From positions 372,001 to 436,000 of the forward strand of contig NZ_JAAKZG010000003.1 in NCBI RefSeq assembly GCF_011045115.1: DNA of 64,000 bases, written 5' to 3'. Source of the DNA: Mesorhizobium zhangyense (GTDB lineage: Bacteria > Pseudomonadota > Alphaproteobacteria > Rhizobiales > Rhizobiaceae). A program made the translations under genes and the position numbers. The first letter of the stretch is position 1, and every line of letters starts with the position of its first letter. A model generated the notes under the pieces. The model did not search any database. It was not told the DNA's origin and saw only the letters and a program-made list of their open reading frames with translations. Positions 44,629 through 53,603 of this stretch are shown one piece after another.

Positions 44629-46029
44629 ATGCTCCAAACCCCACACCCGGAATTGTACGACGTCGCCATCATTGGCGCAGGCGTCGTCGGTTGTGCTGTT
44701 GCACGGCGCTTCGCGCTCGCCGGAGCGAAAGTGGTGCTGATCGAAAAAGGTGCGGACATACTGTCCGGCGCGTCCAAGGCCAACAGCGCCATTCTTCACA
44801 CCGGTTTCGATGCGCCGCCGGACAGCCTCGAACTCGAACTCATCCGGGCGGGTCGCGAGGAATATCTTGAGATACACGAAAGCCTGAACCTCGCACTGAT
44901 GAAAACCGGTGCACTCATCTGCGCCTGGAGCGGCGAAGACGCGGAAAAGCTTGAAGAAATCGAGAAGCAAGGCCGGGCGAACGGCGTGGCCGAACTCCGG
45001 CTGCTTTCCGCATCCTCGGCGCGCGAGACCATGCCGGGACTGGCCGGCCGGCTCGTCGCCGCGCTGGAGGTGGAGGGAGAGCACATCATCGACCCATGGT
45101 CCGCCCCGCTCGCCTATCTTACCCAGGCCGTGGCCCTGGGTGCGCGTTTTCTGCGAGGAGCGGAACTTCTCAACGGCACGTTCGGTGGCGGCTGGACGCT
45201 CCAGACAACGAATGGCGCGGTCCGTGCCTCGGCCGTCGTCAACGCCGCCGGACTTTACGGGGACGTGGTGGATCAGCGCCTTGGCTTTACGGCCGAATTC
45301 CGGATCAAACCCCGGAAAGGTCAGTTCGTCGTGCTCGACAAGGCTGCCTGCCGCCATGTCCCACGCATCGTTCTGCCCGTTCCCACCGCAACCACCAAGG
45401 GCATCGTTGTCTGCCCCACGGCATTCGGCAACGTGCTGATCGGCCCTACGGCGGAGGAACAGGAGGACCGGGTTCGCGCGACCGTAGAAACCGGAACCTT
45501 ACGGACCCTGCTGCAGCGAGGCGCGGAAATCGTACCCGCACTTGCCGATATTCCTGTGACGGCCGTCTATGCCGGCCTGCGGCCAGCGACGGAAGAGAAG
45601 GCATATCGCATTTTTGCCAGGCCAGAAAAACGCGCCATCACGCTGGGCGGCATCCGCTCCACGGGTCTTAGCGCAGCGCTCGGACTTGCCCAGCACGCGA
45701 TGAAACTCCATGCAGCCTTCGGTGAAAAGTTCGATGCGCCGCCATTGATCCCGAAAGTATCCGTACCCAACCTTACGGAAACCCTGGAGCGCGACTGGCA
45801 GCGCCCAGACCATGGCGAAATCGTCTGTCATTGCGAACTGGTCACCAGGCGCGAGATCGAAGCAGCGATGGCGAGCCCGGTTCCACCCGGCGATTTCGGC
45901 GGCCTGCGGCGGCGTACACGTGCCGGAATGGGCCATTGCCAGGGCTTCTACTGCAATGCGCGTCTTGCGGCCATGACTAAAGGGCAGCTCGCGACCTCCC
46001 TGGCCGCTGGGGAGCAGGGCAAACAATGA
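44629..46029 (+). CDS. FAD-dependent oxidoreductase with BFD-type [2Fe-2S] domain (GlpA-like)
   Basis: 466 residues from the ATG at 44629 with AGGGAG upstream. FAD-binding DAO fold: YDVAIIGAGVVGCAVARRFA, SKANSAILHTGFDAPP, GGIRSTGLSAALGLAQHA. The C-terminal BFD-like iron-sulfur domain has Cys400, Cys402, Cys437 and Cys442 (CHC and CQGFYC). It is similar in layout to the anaerobic glycerol-3-phosphate dehydrogenase subunit GlpA and to the GlpA-like proteins found next to glycerol kinase in Thermotoga and clostridia. It probably oxidises a phosphorylated hydroxy substrate made by the kinase. Overlaps the next gene by 4 bases. Confidence 0.87.
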   Translation: MLQTPHPELYDVAIIGAGVVGCAVARRFALAGAKVVLIEKGADILSGASKANSAILHTGFDAPPDSLELELIRAGREEYLEIHESLNLALMKTGALICAWSGEDAEKLEEIEKQGRANGVAELRLLSASSARETMPGLAGRLVAALEVEGEHIIDPWSAPLAYLTQAVALGARFLRGAELLNGTFGGGWTLQTTNGAVRASAVVNAAGLYGDVVDQRLGFTAEFRIKPRKGQFVVLDKAACRHVPRIVLPVPTATTKGIVVCPTAFGNVLIGPTAEEQEDRVRATVETGTLRTLLQRGAEIVPALADIPVTAVYAGLRPATEEKAYRIFARPEKRAITLGGIRSTGLSAALGLAQHAMKLHAAFGEKFDAPPLIPKVSVPNLTETLERDWQRPDHGEIVCHCELVTRREIEAAMASPVPPGDFGGLRRRTRAGMGHCQGFYCNARLAAMTKGQLATSLAAGEQGKQ

Positions 46030-47252
46030 GCACCGTCGCGGATGTGATCGTTGTCGGCGGCGGGCCGGCGGGCGTTGCCGCAGCCGTCGAATTGCGCCGG
46101 CGTGGCGTGAAGCATGTCACCATTGTCGACCGGGAACCGCATCTCGGCGGGGCAACACGGCATTGCAGCCATTCGCCCTTCGGCATGCGGGAATTCGGAC
46201 GCCTCTATTTCGGCGCCGCCTATGGCCGCCGGCTTGAAAGAGCGGCCGCTGCGGCGGGTGTCGAAGTGTTGACGGGACATTCGGTCGTCTCCCTTGGAGA
46301 GCAAGGCGCGTTGACGGTCACCTCCCCGCGCGGCGTTGACATGATGAGCGCCAAGCGCGTGGTGATCGCCACCGGCGCGCGGGAAACGCCGCGTTCGGCC
46401 CGTTTCATCTCCGGCGACCGCCCGGTCGGGGTTATCACGACAGGAACGCTGCAATCCTATGCGGCTTTCCATGGCCTCATGCCTTTCCGCCGCCCGCTGA
46501 TCGTCGGCTCGGAGCTCGTCTCCTACTCGGCGCTCCTCACCTGCCTTGCGCATGGGGCAAGGCCGGTAGCGATGGTCGAGCCCAATCCTTACGCGCTGGC
46601 GCGGGCACCCTTCACCTGGCTTCCGCGTCTTGCGGGTATCCCGTTTCATTGCGGCGCAGAGCTGATCGATATCGTGGGCCAGAACCGTGTCGAGGCAGCA
46701 AAGATCAGGCTCGAAAACGGCACAGTGCAAACCCTTGCCTGCGACGGGGTCCTGCTGACCGGATGCTTTACGCCTGAATCGGCGCTCTTGCTGCGCTCTC
46801 TGCAGGGTGTCGCTCCAGGGAGCGCAGGACCAGCCATCGATCAGGACGGACGGATGCAGAACCCGGCCTACTTTGCCGGCGGCAATGTGCTGCGCGCCGT
46901 GGAGACGGCCGGCTGGTCTTTCCGCGAGGGGCGCAGGGTCGGCGCAGCTGTCGCAGAAGATCTCGCGCGCGGCACCGCTGGAGAAGCACCCGTGACGGTA
47001 GGCTTCGACAGCCCCATAAAACTGGTGGTTCCGGGCCTTCTGCGCCGGAATGGACTTGCCACCCCCGCTTTCCAGGATTTCCAGCTGCGTTTCGAACGCC
47101 GTGTCCGCGGTTGTCTTTCGCTCGAACTCAACGGACGGGAAGTGTGGAGCCGTAAAGCGCTCTGGTTGCCGGAACGGCGCATTCTCGTGCCGATCCCGCC
47201 CGCGGCATTCAAGGCGGGAAGCGTCCATTTCCGTTTCACGGAGGAAAGCTGA
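46026..47252 (+). CDS. FAD/NAD-dependent oxidoreductase (partner of GlpA-like protein)
   Basis: 408 residues. Nucleotide-binding motifs: ADVIVVGGGPAGVAAAVELR at the start, VIATGARETPRSARFISGDR and a second dinucleotide fold near PLIVGSELVSYSALL. It lacks the redox Cys pair of disulfide reductases. It resembles the NAD-linked flavoprotein that accompanies the GlpA-like protein in glycerol operons of several phyla, and is probably the electron-transferring half of one complex. Start overlaps the upstream stop; stop overlaps the kinase start (TGATG). Confidence 0.85.
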   Translation: MSTVADVIVVGGGPAGVAAAVELRRRGVKHVTIVDREPHLGGATRHCSHSPFGMREFGRLYFGAAYGRRLERAAAAAGVEVLTGHSVVSLGEQGALTVTSPRGVDMMSAKRVVIATGARETPRSARFISGDRPVGVITTGTLQSYAAFHGLMPFRRPLIVGSELVSYSALLTCLAHGARPVAMVEPNPYALARAPFTWLPRLAGIPFHCGAELIDIVGQNRVEAAKIRLENGTVQTLACDGVLLTGCFTPESALLLRSLQGVAPGSAGPAIDQDGRMQNPAYFAGGNVLRAVETAGWSFREGRRVGAAVAEDLARGTAGEAPVTVGFDSPIKLVVPGLLRRNGLATPAFQDFQLRFERRVRGCLSLELNGREVWSRKALWLPERRILVPIPPAAFKAGSVHFRFTEES

Positions 47253-48646
47253 TGCGCGTCGCCGCCGTCGATCAAGGAACGACCTCAACCCGCTGTCTGG
47301 TGGTCGAGGACGGCGGAAAGGCACGGGTCGCTGCAAGCATCCGCCATGCGCAGCATCACCCCGCACCGGGCCGGGTGGAGCACGATCCCGAAGAGCTTTT
47401 GCAAAATATCCGCTCCGTGCTCGATGCTGGCGGCCCGGTGGAGGCCATCGCCATTGCAAACCAGGGCGAAAGCTGCCTTGCCTGGGACGCCAAGACCGGC
47501 AAGGCGCTGCATCCGGTCATCGTCTGGCAGGATGCGCGCACGGCCAGGGAACTCGAGGCCCTTGGAGCGGCAGCCGAGGCACGCTCGAAAGCGGTTTGCG
47601 GGTTGCCGCTCGATCCTTATTTCTCCGCGAGCAAGATGGCATGGCTGCTGAAGAATGTGCCCGCCGTATCGGAGGCACACAGCCAGGGCCGCCTGCGTCT
47701 CGGAACGACCGACGCCTTCTTCCTCGACCGCCTGTGCGGCTCGTTCAGAACCGATCTCGCGACCGCATCGCGCACCGGCCTGCTCGATCTCGCAAAGGGA
47801 AGCTGGAGCACGGAGATGTGCGAGCTTCACGGCGTGCCGCTCGAATGCCTGCCGGAAATCGCTGCGGTCGATGGTGGGTTCGGCATGCTCGGCGGCGCGC
47901 CGGTCAAGGTTTCCATCGTCGACCAGCAGGCCGCTCTCTACGGCCACGGTTGCCGTATGCCCGGCGACTGCAAGATCACCTTCGGCACAGGCGCCTTCCT
48001 GCTGGCCGTGAGCGGCAATGAGCGACCGGCGATCGAAGGCCTCCTGCCCACGATCGCCTGGAAAGAGCAAGGAAAGCCGGCAGTTTTTGCGATCGAGGGC
48101 GGGGTTTACGACGCGGGAGCTGCACTTGAATGGGCGCGGTCAGCCGGCTTTTTCGCAGATGTCGGCGAGCTCGACGCCTTTGACGGGCCTTCCGCGCTCA
48201 GCCGGGGTATCGTCTTCGTGCCCGCGCTCTCCGGGCTCGCCGCTCCCTATTGGGACCGCGAGGCAGCGCCACTTCTCATCGGGATGGATCACGCAACGAG
48301 CAGGCGTGATCTCGCGCGAGCGGTGCTCGAAGGCATCGCAATGCTGACGGTCGGCCTTATCGACGAAGCCGCCCGGTCGGCTGGCGTCGGCAAAACCATC
48401 TCCATTGACGGCGGCATTTCGCAAAGCGCCTATTTCGCCCAGTTTCTGGCCTCGGCCAGCCGGCGCACCATCGTCGTGCCTGCAATGTTTGAACTCACCG
48501 CACTGGGCCTTGCCGAACTGGCCGGCGTCGACTGCGCCGCCGGCCGCGCCATCGCCAGGACTTTTCAGCCCGACAATAGCGTTTCCGACGCAGACCGCCG
48601 CCGTTTCACAAGGGCGGTCGAACGCGCACGCGGCTGGCGAGAATGA
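47252..48646 (+). CDS. FGGY-family carbohydrate kinase (glycerol-kinase-like, altered pocket)
   Basis: 464 residues, shorter than GlpK (about 500). N-terminal phosphate loop AVDQGTTSTRCLV; ADP-binding C-terminal domain with SIDGGISQSAYFAQFLASAS. The substrate region reads IANQGESCLAWD and VIVWQDARTARE. GlpK has NQRET, whose Arg contacts glycerol; here that Arg is Gly, while the Glu, the Trp and the Asp in IVDQQAALYG are kept. So it is a glycerol-kinase relative, but the substrate may be a different polyol or sugar. Last gene of cluster 3, coupled to the two flavoproteins. Confidence 0.88.
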   Translation: MRVAAVDQGTTSTRCLVVEDGGKARVAASIRHAQHHPAPGRVEHDPEELLQNIRSVLDAGGPVEAIAIANQGESCLAWDAKTGKALHPVIVWQDARTARELEALGAAAEARSKAVCGLPLDPYFSASKMAWLLKNVPAVSEAHSQGRLRLGTTDAFFLDRLCGSFRTDLATASRTGLLDLAKGSWSTEMCELHGVPLECLPEIAAVDGGFGMLGGAPVKVSIVDQQAALYGHGCRMPGDCKITFGTGAFLLAVSGNERPAIEGLLPTIAWKEQGKPAVFAIEGGVYDAGAALEWARSAGFFADVGELDAFDGPSALSRGIVFVPALSGLAAPYWDREAAPLLIGMDHATSRRDLARAVLEGIAMLTVGLIDEAARSAGVGKTISIDGGISQSAYFAQFLASASRRTIVVPAMFELTALGLAELAGVDCAAGRAIARTFQPDNSVSDADRRRFTRAVERARGWRE

Positions 48647-48850
48647 GTTGTTGGGGACTGGCCGCGCTCAAAAGCGAAACCTTTCTTTCGAAATTTTGCG
48701 CACCACTCATAAGGGTCTGATTTTTACCCTTCTCTTCGTCTGATCCACCATTGGCAGGGTTTTGCCGATTGTGCACGACGGAGGGAGTTCGAGTCCTAAT
48801 TTTGGACTCGATACGAAAAACCAAATAAAATCAAATTGTTATATATATTC

Positions 48851-48926
48851 TGGTGGGCCCGGAGGGACTCGAACCCCCAACCAAGCGGTTATGAGCCGCC
48901 GGCTCTAACCATTGAGCTACAGGCCC
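48851..48926 (-). tRNA. tRNA with anticodon CAT, probably tRNA-Ile2
   Basis: A full cloverleaf on the minus strand: acceptor GGGCCTG pairs with CGGGCCC, D-loop TAGCTCAATGGTTAGAGC, anticodon stem GGCGG/CCGCT with loop CTCATAA, T-arm GGGGGTTCGAGTCCCTC, and encoded CCA. The anticodon is CAT. The anticodon-arm context (TTAGAGC...CTCATAA...CGCTTGGT) matches bacterial tRNA-Ile2, whose C34 is changed to lysidine by TilS to read AUA, rather than elongator tRNA-Met. Confidence 0.9.
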
Positions 48927-49060
48927 CACGCGGGCTGGATAGTGTCTTTTTCACGCTGGCACAAGGCTTTCTCGGCAAACTCAACAAGGATGCCGCAATC
49001 AACTCATAATTGCGGCATAATCCGACTCGTCTAGGGACGACCGACATTGGAGATTTTTGA
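48927..49060. other. Gap between tRNA and SIMPL gene
   Basis: Contains a perfect 9-bp inverted repeat TGCCGCAAT/ATTGCGGCA (48991-48999 and 49009-49017) with a 9-base spacer and no T run. It is placed like an operator or a 5' leader hairpin of the SIMPL gene. Confidence 0.4.
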
Positions 49061-49777
49061 ATGACGAAAGCCTATCTACCCTTGGCGCTTGCCGCTGCCC
49101 TTGCCGTTCCTGCCGCTGCCGCATCCGCACAGTCCATGCCGCCGGCACCCCCGCGCATCATCGTGACCGGCGAAGGCGAAAAGGCTGTCGCGCCGGATCT
49201 GGCGCTGCTTTCGTTGAGCGTCATGCGCGAAGCAAAGACGGCGCGCGAGGCGCTCAGCGCCAACAACGACGCCATGGCCGCCGTGATTTCGGCAATGAAG
49301 GCCGCCGGTATCGAGGAGCGCGATCTCCAGACTTCCGGCATCCAGATTTCGCCGCGCTACAACTACACCAACAAGCCGGATGGCAGCCAGGACGCCGAAC
49401 TCGTCGCCTATCAGGTCACCAACACACTGTCGGTTCGCATCCGCGACCTCGACAAGGCCGGCGACATTCTCGACAAGTCGGTTTCGCTCGGCGTCAACCA
49501 GGGCGGCGGCATCACCTTCTCCAACAATGATTCGTCGGCCGCCCTCACCGAGGCGCGCAAGCTGGCGGTCAAGGATGCCATCGCCAAGGCCAAGGTGCTG
49601 AGCGAGGCAGCCGGCGTGCAGCTTGGCCGCGTGATTGAGATCGCCGACCAGAATTTTGCGCCGCCGCCGATGCCGATGGGCAAGGCGATGTCATTTGATC
49701 GCGCCGAAGCGGTGCCGGTGCAGGCCGGCGAGAACTCATACCGCGTGCAGGTCAGCGTCACTTTCGAGATCAAGTAA
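49061..49777 (+). CDS. SIMPL-domain (DUF541) secreted protein
   Basis: 238 residues. Signal peptide MTKAYLPLALAAALAVPAAA, cleavage near ASAQ. SIMPL domain: RIIVTGEGEKAVAPDLALLS at the start, YTNKPDGSQDAELVAYQVTN in the middle and AENSYRVQVSVTFEIK-type end. Family members (BP26/Omp28 in Brucella) are periplasmic or outer-membrane-associated and form oligomeric rings; the cellular role is not settled. Two strong terminators lie downstream. Confidence 0.9.
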   Translation: MTKAYLPLALAAALAVPAAAASAQSMPPAPPRIIVTGEGEKAVAPDLALLSLSVMREAKTAREALSANNDAMAAVISAMKAAGIEERDLQTSGIQISPRYNYTNKPDGSQDAELVAYQVTNTLSVRIRDLDKAGDILDKSVSLGVNQGGGITFSNNDSSAALTEARKLAVKDAIAKAKVLSEAAGVQLGRVIEIADQNFAPPPMPMGKAMSFDRAEAVPVQAGENSYRVQVSVTFEIK

Positions 49778-49789
49778 CGGCTCTCGCGC

Positions 49790-49828
49790 AAAAGAAGGCG
49801 CCTGCAGAAAAACCAGGCGCCTTCTTTT
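49790..49828 (+). terminator. Rho-independent terminator after SIMPL gene
   Basis: AAAAGAAGGCGCCTG (49790-49804) pairs perfectly with CAGGCGCCTTCTTTT (49814-49828), a 15-bp stem with a nine-base loop, ending in a T run. It is symmetrical and could work both ways. Confidence 0.85.
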
Positions 49829-49867
49829 CAGAACGCGGCCGCTTGAATGGGCCGCGCTTCGACAAAA

Positions 49868-49905
49868 GAAAAAGCACCGGAGGACCACCCCTCCGGTGCT
49901 TTTTC
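49868..49905. terminator. Bidirectional terminator between SIMPL and the convergent gene
   Basis: GAAAAAGCACCGGAGG pairs with CCTCCGGTGCTTTTTC (stem of about 16 bp, six-base loop), A-rich on one side and T-rich on the other. It suits termination of the convergent minus-strand gene that ends at 49921. Confidence 0.85.
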
Positions 49906-49920
49906 ATTCATGCACTGCGA

Positions 49921-50322
49921 TCAGCGCAGAACCGGGCAACTCGGCGAGCGGCCGAAGGTGATAGCCATGCGCTCACCCCACTTGCGGCCACCGACTGTGA
50001 TCGTGCGGCGGCTGACATCGACGACGCGGGCGCGGTGCAGGCCCATGCGCTCCGCCTTGTTTACGGCGCGATCCGGCGAGCAGGACGGGCGATCCCAACG
50101 GTCACGGCGATCCCAGCGATCGCGGCGTTCTTCACGGCGGTCCCAGCGGTCACGATGATGACGGCGGTATTCACCGTCGCGGACATAGACGCCGACCCGG
50201 CCGTCATCGCCGCCGCCGAAATTGAGATAGAGGCCATCGGCATGCGCCGCAGCCGGCATTGCAGAAATCGCGCCCAGCCCGATGAAGGCCGAAAGGGCGG
50301 CTGTCTTGAAAATGTTCAACAT
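49921..50322 (-). CDS. Secreted Arg/Asp/Trp repeat protein
   Basis: 133 residues from the ATG at 50322, with GAGGAG upstream and signal peptide MLNIFKTAALSAFIGLGAIS, cleavage near AAAHA. The middle holds a tandem repeat of the type RRDRWDRR; RDGEYRRHHRDRWDRREERR begins it. The C-terminal half has CSPDRAVNKAERMGLHRARV and ends GRSPSCPVLR, giving two Cys that could form a disulfide. Similar small proteins are common in rhizobia and annotated as hypothetical. No function known. Confidence 0.75.
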   Translation of the reverse strand: MLNIFKTAALSAFIGLGAISAMPAAAHADGLYLNFGGGDDGRVGVYVRDGEYRRHHRDRWDRREERRDRWDRRDRWDRPSCSPDRAVNKAERMGLHRARVVDVSRRTITVGGRKWGERMAITFGRSPSCPVLR

Positions 50323-50490
50323 CGTTTTCTCCTCGTAGGCTGAACTGTTCGCCTCTTGCTGAAGCGATATGGCGACAATGCGCCGTCGAGCCTGAACCGA
50401 TGTCGAACCGGCCATTCATTTCCGGTTCATGCGATAAATCATTGATATGGCTTGAAATAATCCGTGCTTACGAACTACCGACGTGGCCGC

Positions 50491-50946
50491 TCACGGCTCT
50501 TCCTCGAGCATGTAGTCGAAGTAGTCTTCAGGCTCCGAAAGGTCGCTTTCAAGAACCGGCACGCGCCCGCGCATGGAAATGCCCGCTTCGTGAACCGTCT
50601 CGGCGGAGCCGGAAAGCAGCGGATGCCACCAATAGAGATCATGGCCCTCGGCAACCAGCCGGTAGGCGCAGGTTTGCGGCAGCCAGGAAATGGTTCGCAC
50701 ATTCTGCGGCGTCAAGCCGACGCAGTCGGAGACCCGGGCGAGTCGGTTTGCATAGTCCGAGCAGCGGCACGTCTTGGCGTCGAACAGCCGGCAACCGACA
50801 TTTGTCCAGTAGATTTCGCCAGTATCCTCGTCCTCGAGCTTCGACAGGCAGCATTTGCCGCAGCCGTCGCAAAGCGATTCCCACTGGGTGGAGGTCATGT
50901 CCTCCAGCGCCGTGGTTTTCCAGAAAGCCTTTTCCATAAAGTGCAT
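50491..50946 (-). CDS. YcgN-family cysteine-cluster protein (UPF0260)
   Basis: 151 residues from the ATG at 50946 (GAGG eight bases upstream); a start three codons later is possible. The N-terminus [20 protein letters not shown] is the CxxC..CC cluster of the family, with further Cys in [20 protein letters not shown]. Close in order and length to E. coli YcgN. The Cys residues probably bind zinc or iron. Biochemical role unknown. Confidence 0.92.
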   Translation of the reverse strand: MHFMEKAFWKTTALEDMTSTQWESLCDGCGKCCLSKLEDEDTGEIYWTNVGCRLFDAKTCRCSDYANRLARVSDCVGLTPQNVRTISWLPQTCAYRLVAEGHDLYWWHPLLSGSAETVHEAGISMRGRVPVLESDLSEPEDYFDYMLEEEP

Positions 50947-51132
50947 GTGGCCCGCCTCGCCCGGAAGGTCAAGCAGGCCGGCAAATCCGGCGCAAATCAC
51001 GAGAAAGCCGCGTTCTCGCCCGAAAGCTGACAGGCAATTGCCACTGCCCAGCCCAGTTGCAGGCCAGAGCGGAACAAATTCCCGTGATTGATGTTGGGGT
51101 CGGGACGGGACACAGTACAGGAGAATTCGAAG

Positions 51133-53304
51133 ATGAAACGCCAGTCACGGATTTTGGCGGGGACTGCCCTTGGCATATTGATGGCGTCCGCACCGTTGAG
51201 CGCGTTTGCGTTCCAGATGGATGCCGGTACCCAGCTTGATCCTCGCCCTCAGTCGCCTGCGATCGTGCAAGCTCCGGTCATTCTCGCGCAGGGAGAAGGC
51301 CAGCAGTCGGGCGAAGAACCGCAGGTCGTACCCAAGAAGCGCAAGCAGGCTCAGGAACAGCAGGCACCGGATGAACAGGCCGCACCCGAAAAGCCGCAAC
51401 GGCAAAAGCCCGAACGCGCCCAGAAGCGCCAGGCAGAGCCGGAACCGCAGGCTGAGGGCGGGGCCGCTTCCGGTGACGAGCCGGTGCGCAAGGTTCAGCG
51501 TAAGCAGCGCGAAGTCCAGGAGCAATCGGCCGAGCCTGCCCCCATGCAGGAGGAACAGCCACAGCGGCCGAAGAAATTGAAGAGGGCTTCGCAAGAGGCA
51601 CCTATGCAAGCCGAGGAGCCGCAGGCTGAACAGCCGACCAGGCCGAAAAAGCAGAGGAAAGCTTCCGAGGAAGCGCCGGTTCAGGCCGAGCAGCCGGCAG
51701 CCTCCGAGCCGCAGGCAGAGCAGCCGGCCAGACCGAAAAAGCTGAAGAAAGCCAGCGAAGAAGCTCCTGCACAGGCCGAGGAGCCAACGGCAAGGCCGCA
51801 ACCCAAACCGGCACAGTCCGATAATGCGCCGGTCAAAAAGGCCTCCGAGCCGGAGACTGAGGCACCGAAGAAAAGGGCGAAGACGGAAGCGCCTGCCTCC
51901 GGTGAAGCAGCACAGCCTTCAGGCGAGGCAGCCGCTCCCTCGGCTGAACCGCAGCCGGCCCAGCCCGACGGCAAGCCGGTGCAGGTGAAGCGGCCCGACA
52001 AGAAAGGCTCTGGCGAGACCGCGCCCGTCGAAGCACAGCAACCCGTCGCGCCCGGCGAGCCCGCCCCTTCGGGCGAAACCCAGGCGGAGGGCGCAAAGCC
52101 CGCACCGGGCAAGCGTCCCGTCGTGAACGACGGCAGCGCAGCCCCCGTGCTCGACAGCCAGAAGCAGAACCCGCAGGCCGCGACCGGAACAGACGGCCAG
52201 CGTCCGCGCAAGCGCCCGCAGGGTTCGTCGGACCAGCCGCAGCAGGGCGAGCAGCAGCAAGGCGAGCAGACACAGGGTCAGGCTCGGCCACGGCCGGCGC
52301 CGGTTGACGCTGGCCCCCCGCCCGCAGACGACCAGGCAGCCCAGCAGGACTTCCAGCGTGAAGACATCCAGCCGGTGCGGGAAGAAAAGGGCGTGCGCGT
52401 CAAGGAGCGCAAGTTCGACATTGCCAAGCGCGAGCGCCCGGAAGGATCGCAGATCGTCAAGCAGTTCGGCGACCGCATCATCCTGCAGTTCAACAACCAG
52501 ACCATGGTGGAAAGCAACGAGCGGCCGCGCATGCGCCAGGGTGCTCGCGACGTCTACTACGAGGATCTTCCCCGCGGACGTACCCGCGAGACGATTGAAC
52601 GGGACGACGGCACGCAGGTCGTAACCATCCGCAACTCCTATGGCGATGTCATTCGCCGCTCCCGCGTCATGCCGGACGGTCAGGAATATGTGCTGACCTA
52701 TGTCGACGAGCAGAATTACGATCGTGTTCGCGACTGGCGCGATCCGGGCGACGACCTGCCGCCTATGCAGCTGGATATACCCGAGGACGAGTACATCATG
52801 ACCTCCGACCAGGTCGAGGATCCTGATGCCTACTACACCTTCCTCGACCAGCCGCCGGTGGAACGCGTCGAGCGCCTCTACTCTATCGATGAGGTGAAGC
52901 GTTCGGCCCGTATCCGCGACAAGACCCGCCGCATCGATCTCGATACGATCACCTTCGAGTTCGGCGCGGACTCCATCGCCGAAAGCGAAGTCCCGCGTCT
53001 CGACGGCGTGGCCAAGGCAATGGAGCGCATCCTGAAGGACAATCCGGCCGAAACCTTCCTGATCGAGGGCCACACCGACGCGGTCGGCTCCGACCTCGCC
53101 AATCTGGCACTGTCGGACAAGCGTGCCGAGGCGGTCGCCGAAGCTCTCACCAACGTCTTCGGCATACCGCCGGAGAACCTGACGACTCAAGGCTATGGCG
53201 AGCAATATCTGAAGGTGAACACCGAAGCGCCCGAGCGCCAGAACCGCCGCGTCGCCATCCGCCGCATCACGCCGCTGGTGGCCCCGGTGGCAAGCGCCAA
53301 CTAG
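51133..53304 (+). CDS. OmpA-family protein with long Pro/Lys/Glu/Ala spacer
   Basis: 723 residues from the ATG at 51133 (CAGGAGAATTCGAAG upstream). Signal peptide starts [20 protein letters not shown]. Residues ~60-430 are low-complexity (Pro, Lys, Glu, Gln, Ala) with imperfect repeats, likely disordered. After a conserved middle domain ([16 protein letters not shown]), the C-terminus (~610-715) is an OmpA peptidoglycan-binding domain: [20 protein letters not shown] and [11 protein letters not shown], with the diaminopimelate-contacting Asp and Arg. It probably anchors the envelope to peptidoglycan. No beta-barrel is evident. Confidence 0.9.
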   Translation: MKRQSRILAGTALGILMASAPLSAFAFQMDAGTQLDPRPQSPAIVQAPVILAQGEGQQSGEEPQVVPKKRKQAQEQQAPDEQAAPEKPQRQKPERAQKRQAEPEPQAEGGAASGDEPVRKVQRKQREVQEQSAEPAPMQEEQPQRPKKLKRASQEAPMQAEEPQAEQPTRPKKQRKASEEAPVQAEQPAASEPQAEQPARPKKLKKASEEAPAQAEEPTARPQPKPAQSDNAPVKKASEPETEAPKKRAKTEAPASGEAAQPSGEAAAPSAEPQPAQPDGKPVQVKRPDKKGSGETAPVEAQQPVAPGEPAPSGETQAEGAKPAPGKRPVVNDGSAAPVLDSQKQNPQAATGTDGQRPRKRPQGSSDQPQQGEQQQGEQTQGQARPRPAPVDAGPPPADDQAAQQDFQREDIQPVREEKGVRVKERKFDIAKRERPEGSQIVKQFGDRIILQFNNQTMVESNERPRMRQGARDVYYEDLPRGRTRETIERDDGTQVVTIRNSYGDVIRRSRVMPDGQEYVLTYVDEQNYDRVRDWRDPGDDLPPMQLDIPEDEYIMTSDQVEDPDAYYTFLDQPPVERVERLYSIDEVKRSARIRDKTRRIDLDTITFEFGADSIAESEVPRLDGVAKAMERILKDNPAETFLIEGHTDAVGSDLANLALSDKRAEAVAEALTNVFGIPPENLTTQGYGEQYLKVNTEAPERQNRRVAIRRITPLVAPVASAN
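51550..51786 (+). repeat. Imperfect coding repeats in OmpA-like spacer
   Basis: Three units of the type QPxRPKKxxKASxEAPxQAE, about 70-90 bases each. The best pair is [20 protein letters not shown] and [20 protein letters not shown]. Likely variable in length between strains. Confidence 0.7.
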
Positions 53305-53469
53305 CTTCGGAAAGGATGACCCGTTTTGGACAAAATCTTGGACGATAATGGGTAATAATCACGGTTTCGCGAGTTTTACGCGCTTCCATTGACTCGCGAA
53401 GCCGCCCTCACCAGTTCTTTATGGTGAATGGTTCCCTGCCCCATCCCCCTTAGCCGGTGGACTGTGGCG

Positions 53470-53506
53470 AAAGCCCGGCCGGTCCCCCTCCCCGGCCGGG
53501 CTTTTC
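53470..53506 (+). terminator. Terminator downstream of OmpA-like gene
   Basis: AAGCCCGGCCGG (53471-53482) pairs with CCGGCCGGGCTT (53492-53503), followed by TTC. Strong GC stem and short T run. The rest of the 299-base gap shows no gene. Confidence 0.75.
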
Positions 53507-53603
53507 ATTGCGTCTCAAGGCTTGATGCTGCGGCGCAAAATTTCCCCTTGCAAACCAAACCTGCCTCGTTGAAAAACAGCCTCCCATCGACCGGAACCAC
53601 CTG

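Noticed and set aside
48787-48810. GTTCGAGTCC with hairpin CGAGTCC/GGACTCG as a tRNA remnant or attachment site
   Set aside because: Only the T-arm-like core matches; there is no acceptor stem, no direct repeat of the tRNA end and no integrase.
48851-48926. Assignment of the CAT-anticodon tRNA as elongator tRNA-Met
   Set aside because: The anticodon-arm and neighbouring context match tRNA-Ile2 better; kept as an alternative.
48957-48972. TGGCAC-like sequence before the SIMPL gene as a sigma-54 promoter
   Set aside because: The -12 element reads TTTCT instead of TTGC, so the match is too weak.
50080-50160. Short DNA repeats resembling a CRISPR or tandem array
   Set aside because: They are codons for the RRDRWDRR units of the secreted repeat protein, with no spacer structure.
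51919-53205. 428-codon minus-strand frame opposite the OmpA-like gene
   Set aside because: The plus strand has signal peptide, ribosome-binding site and OmpA domain.
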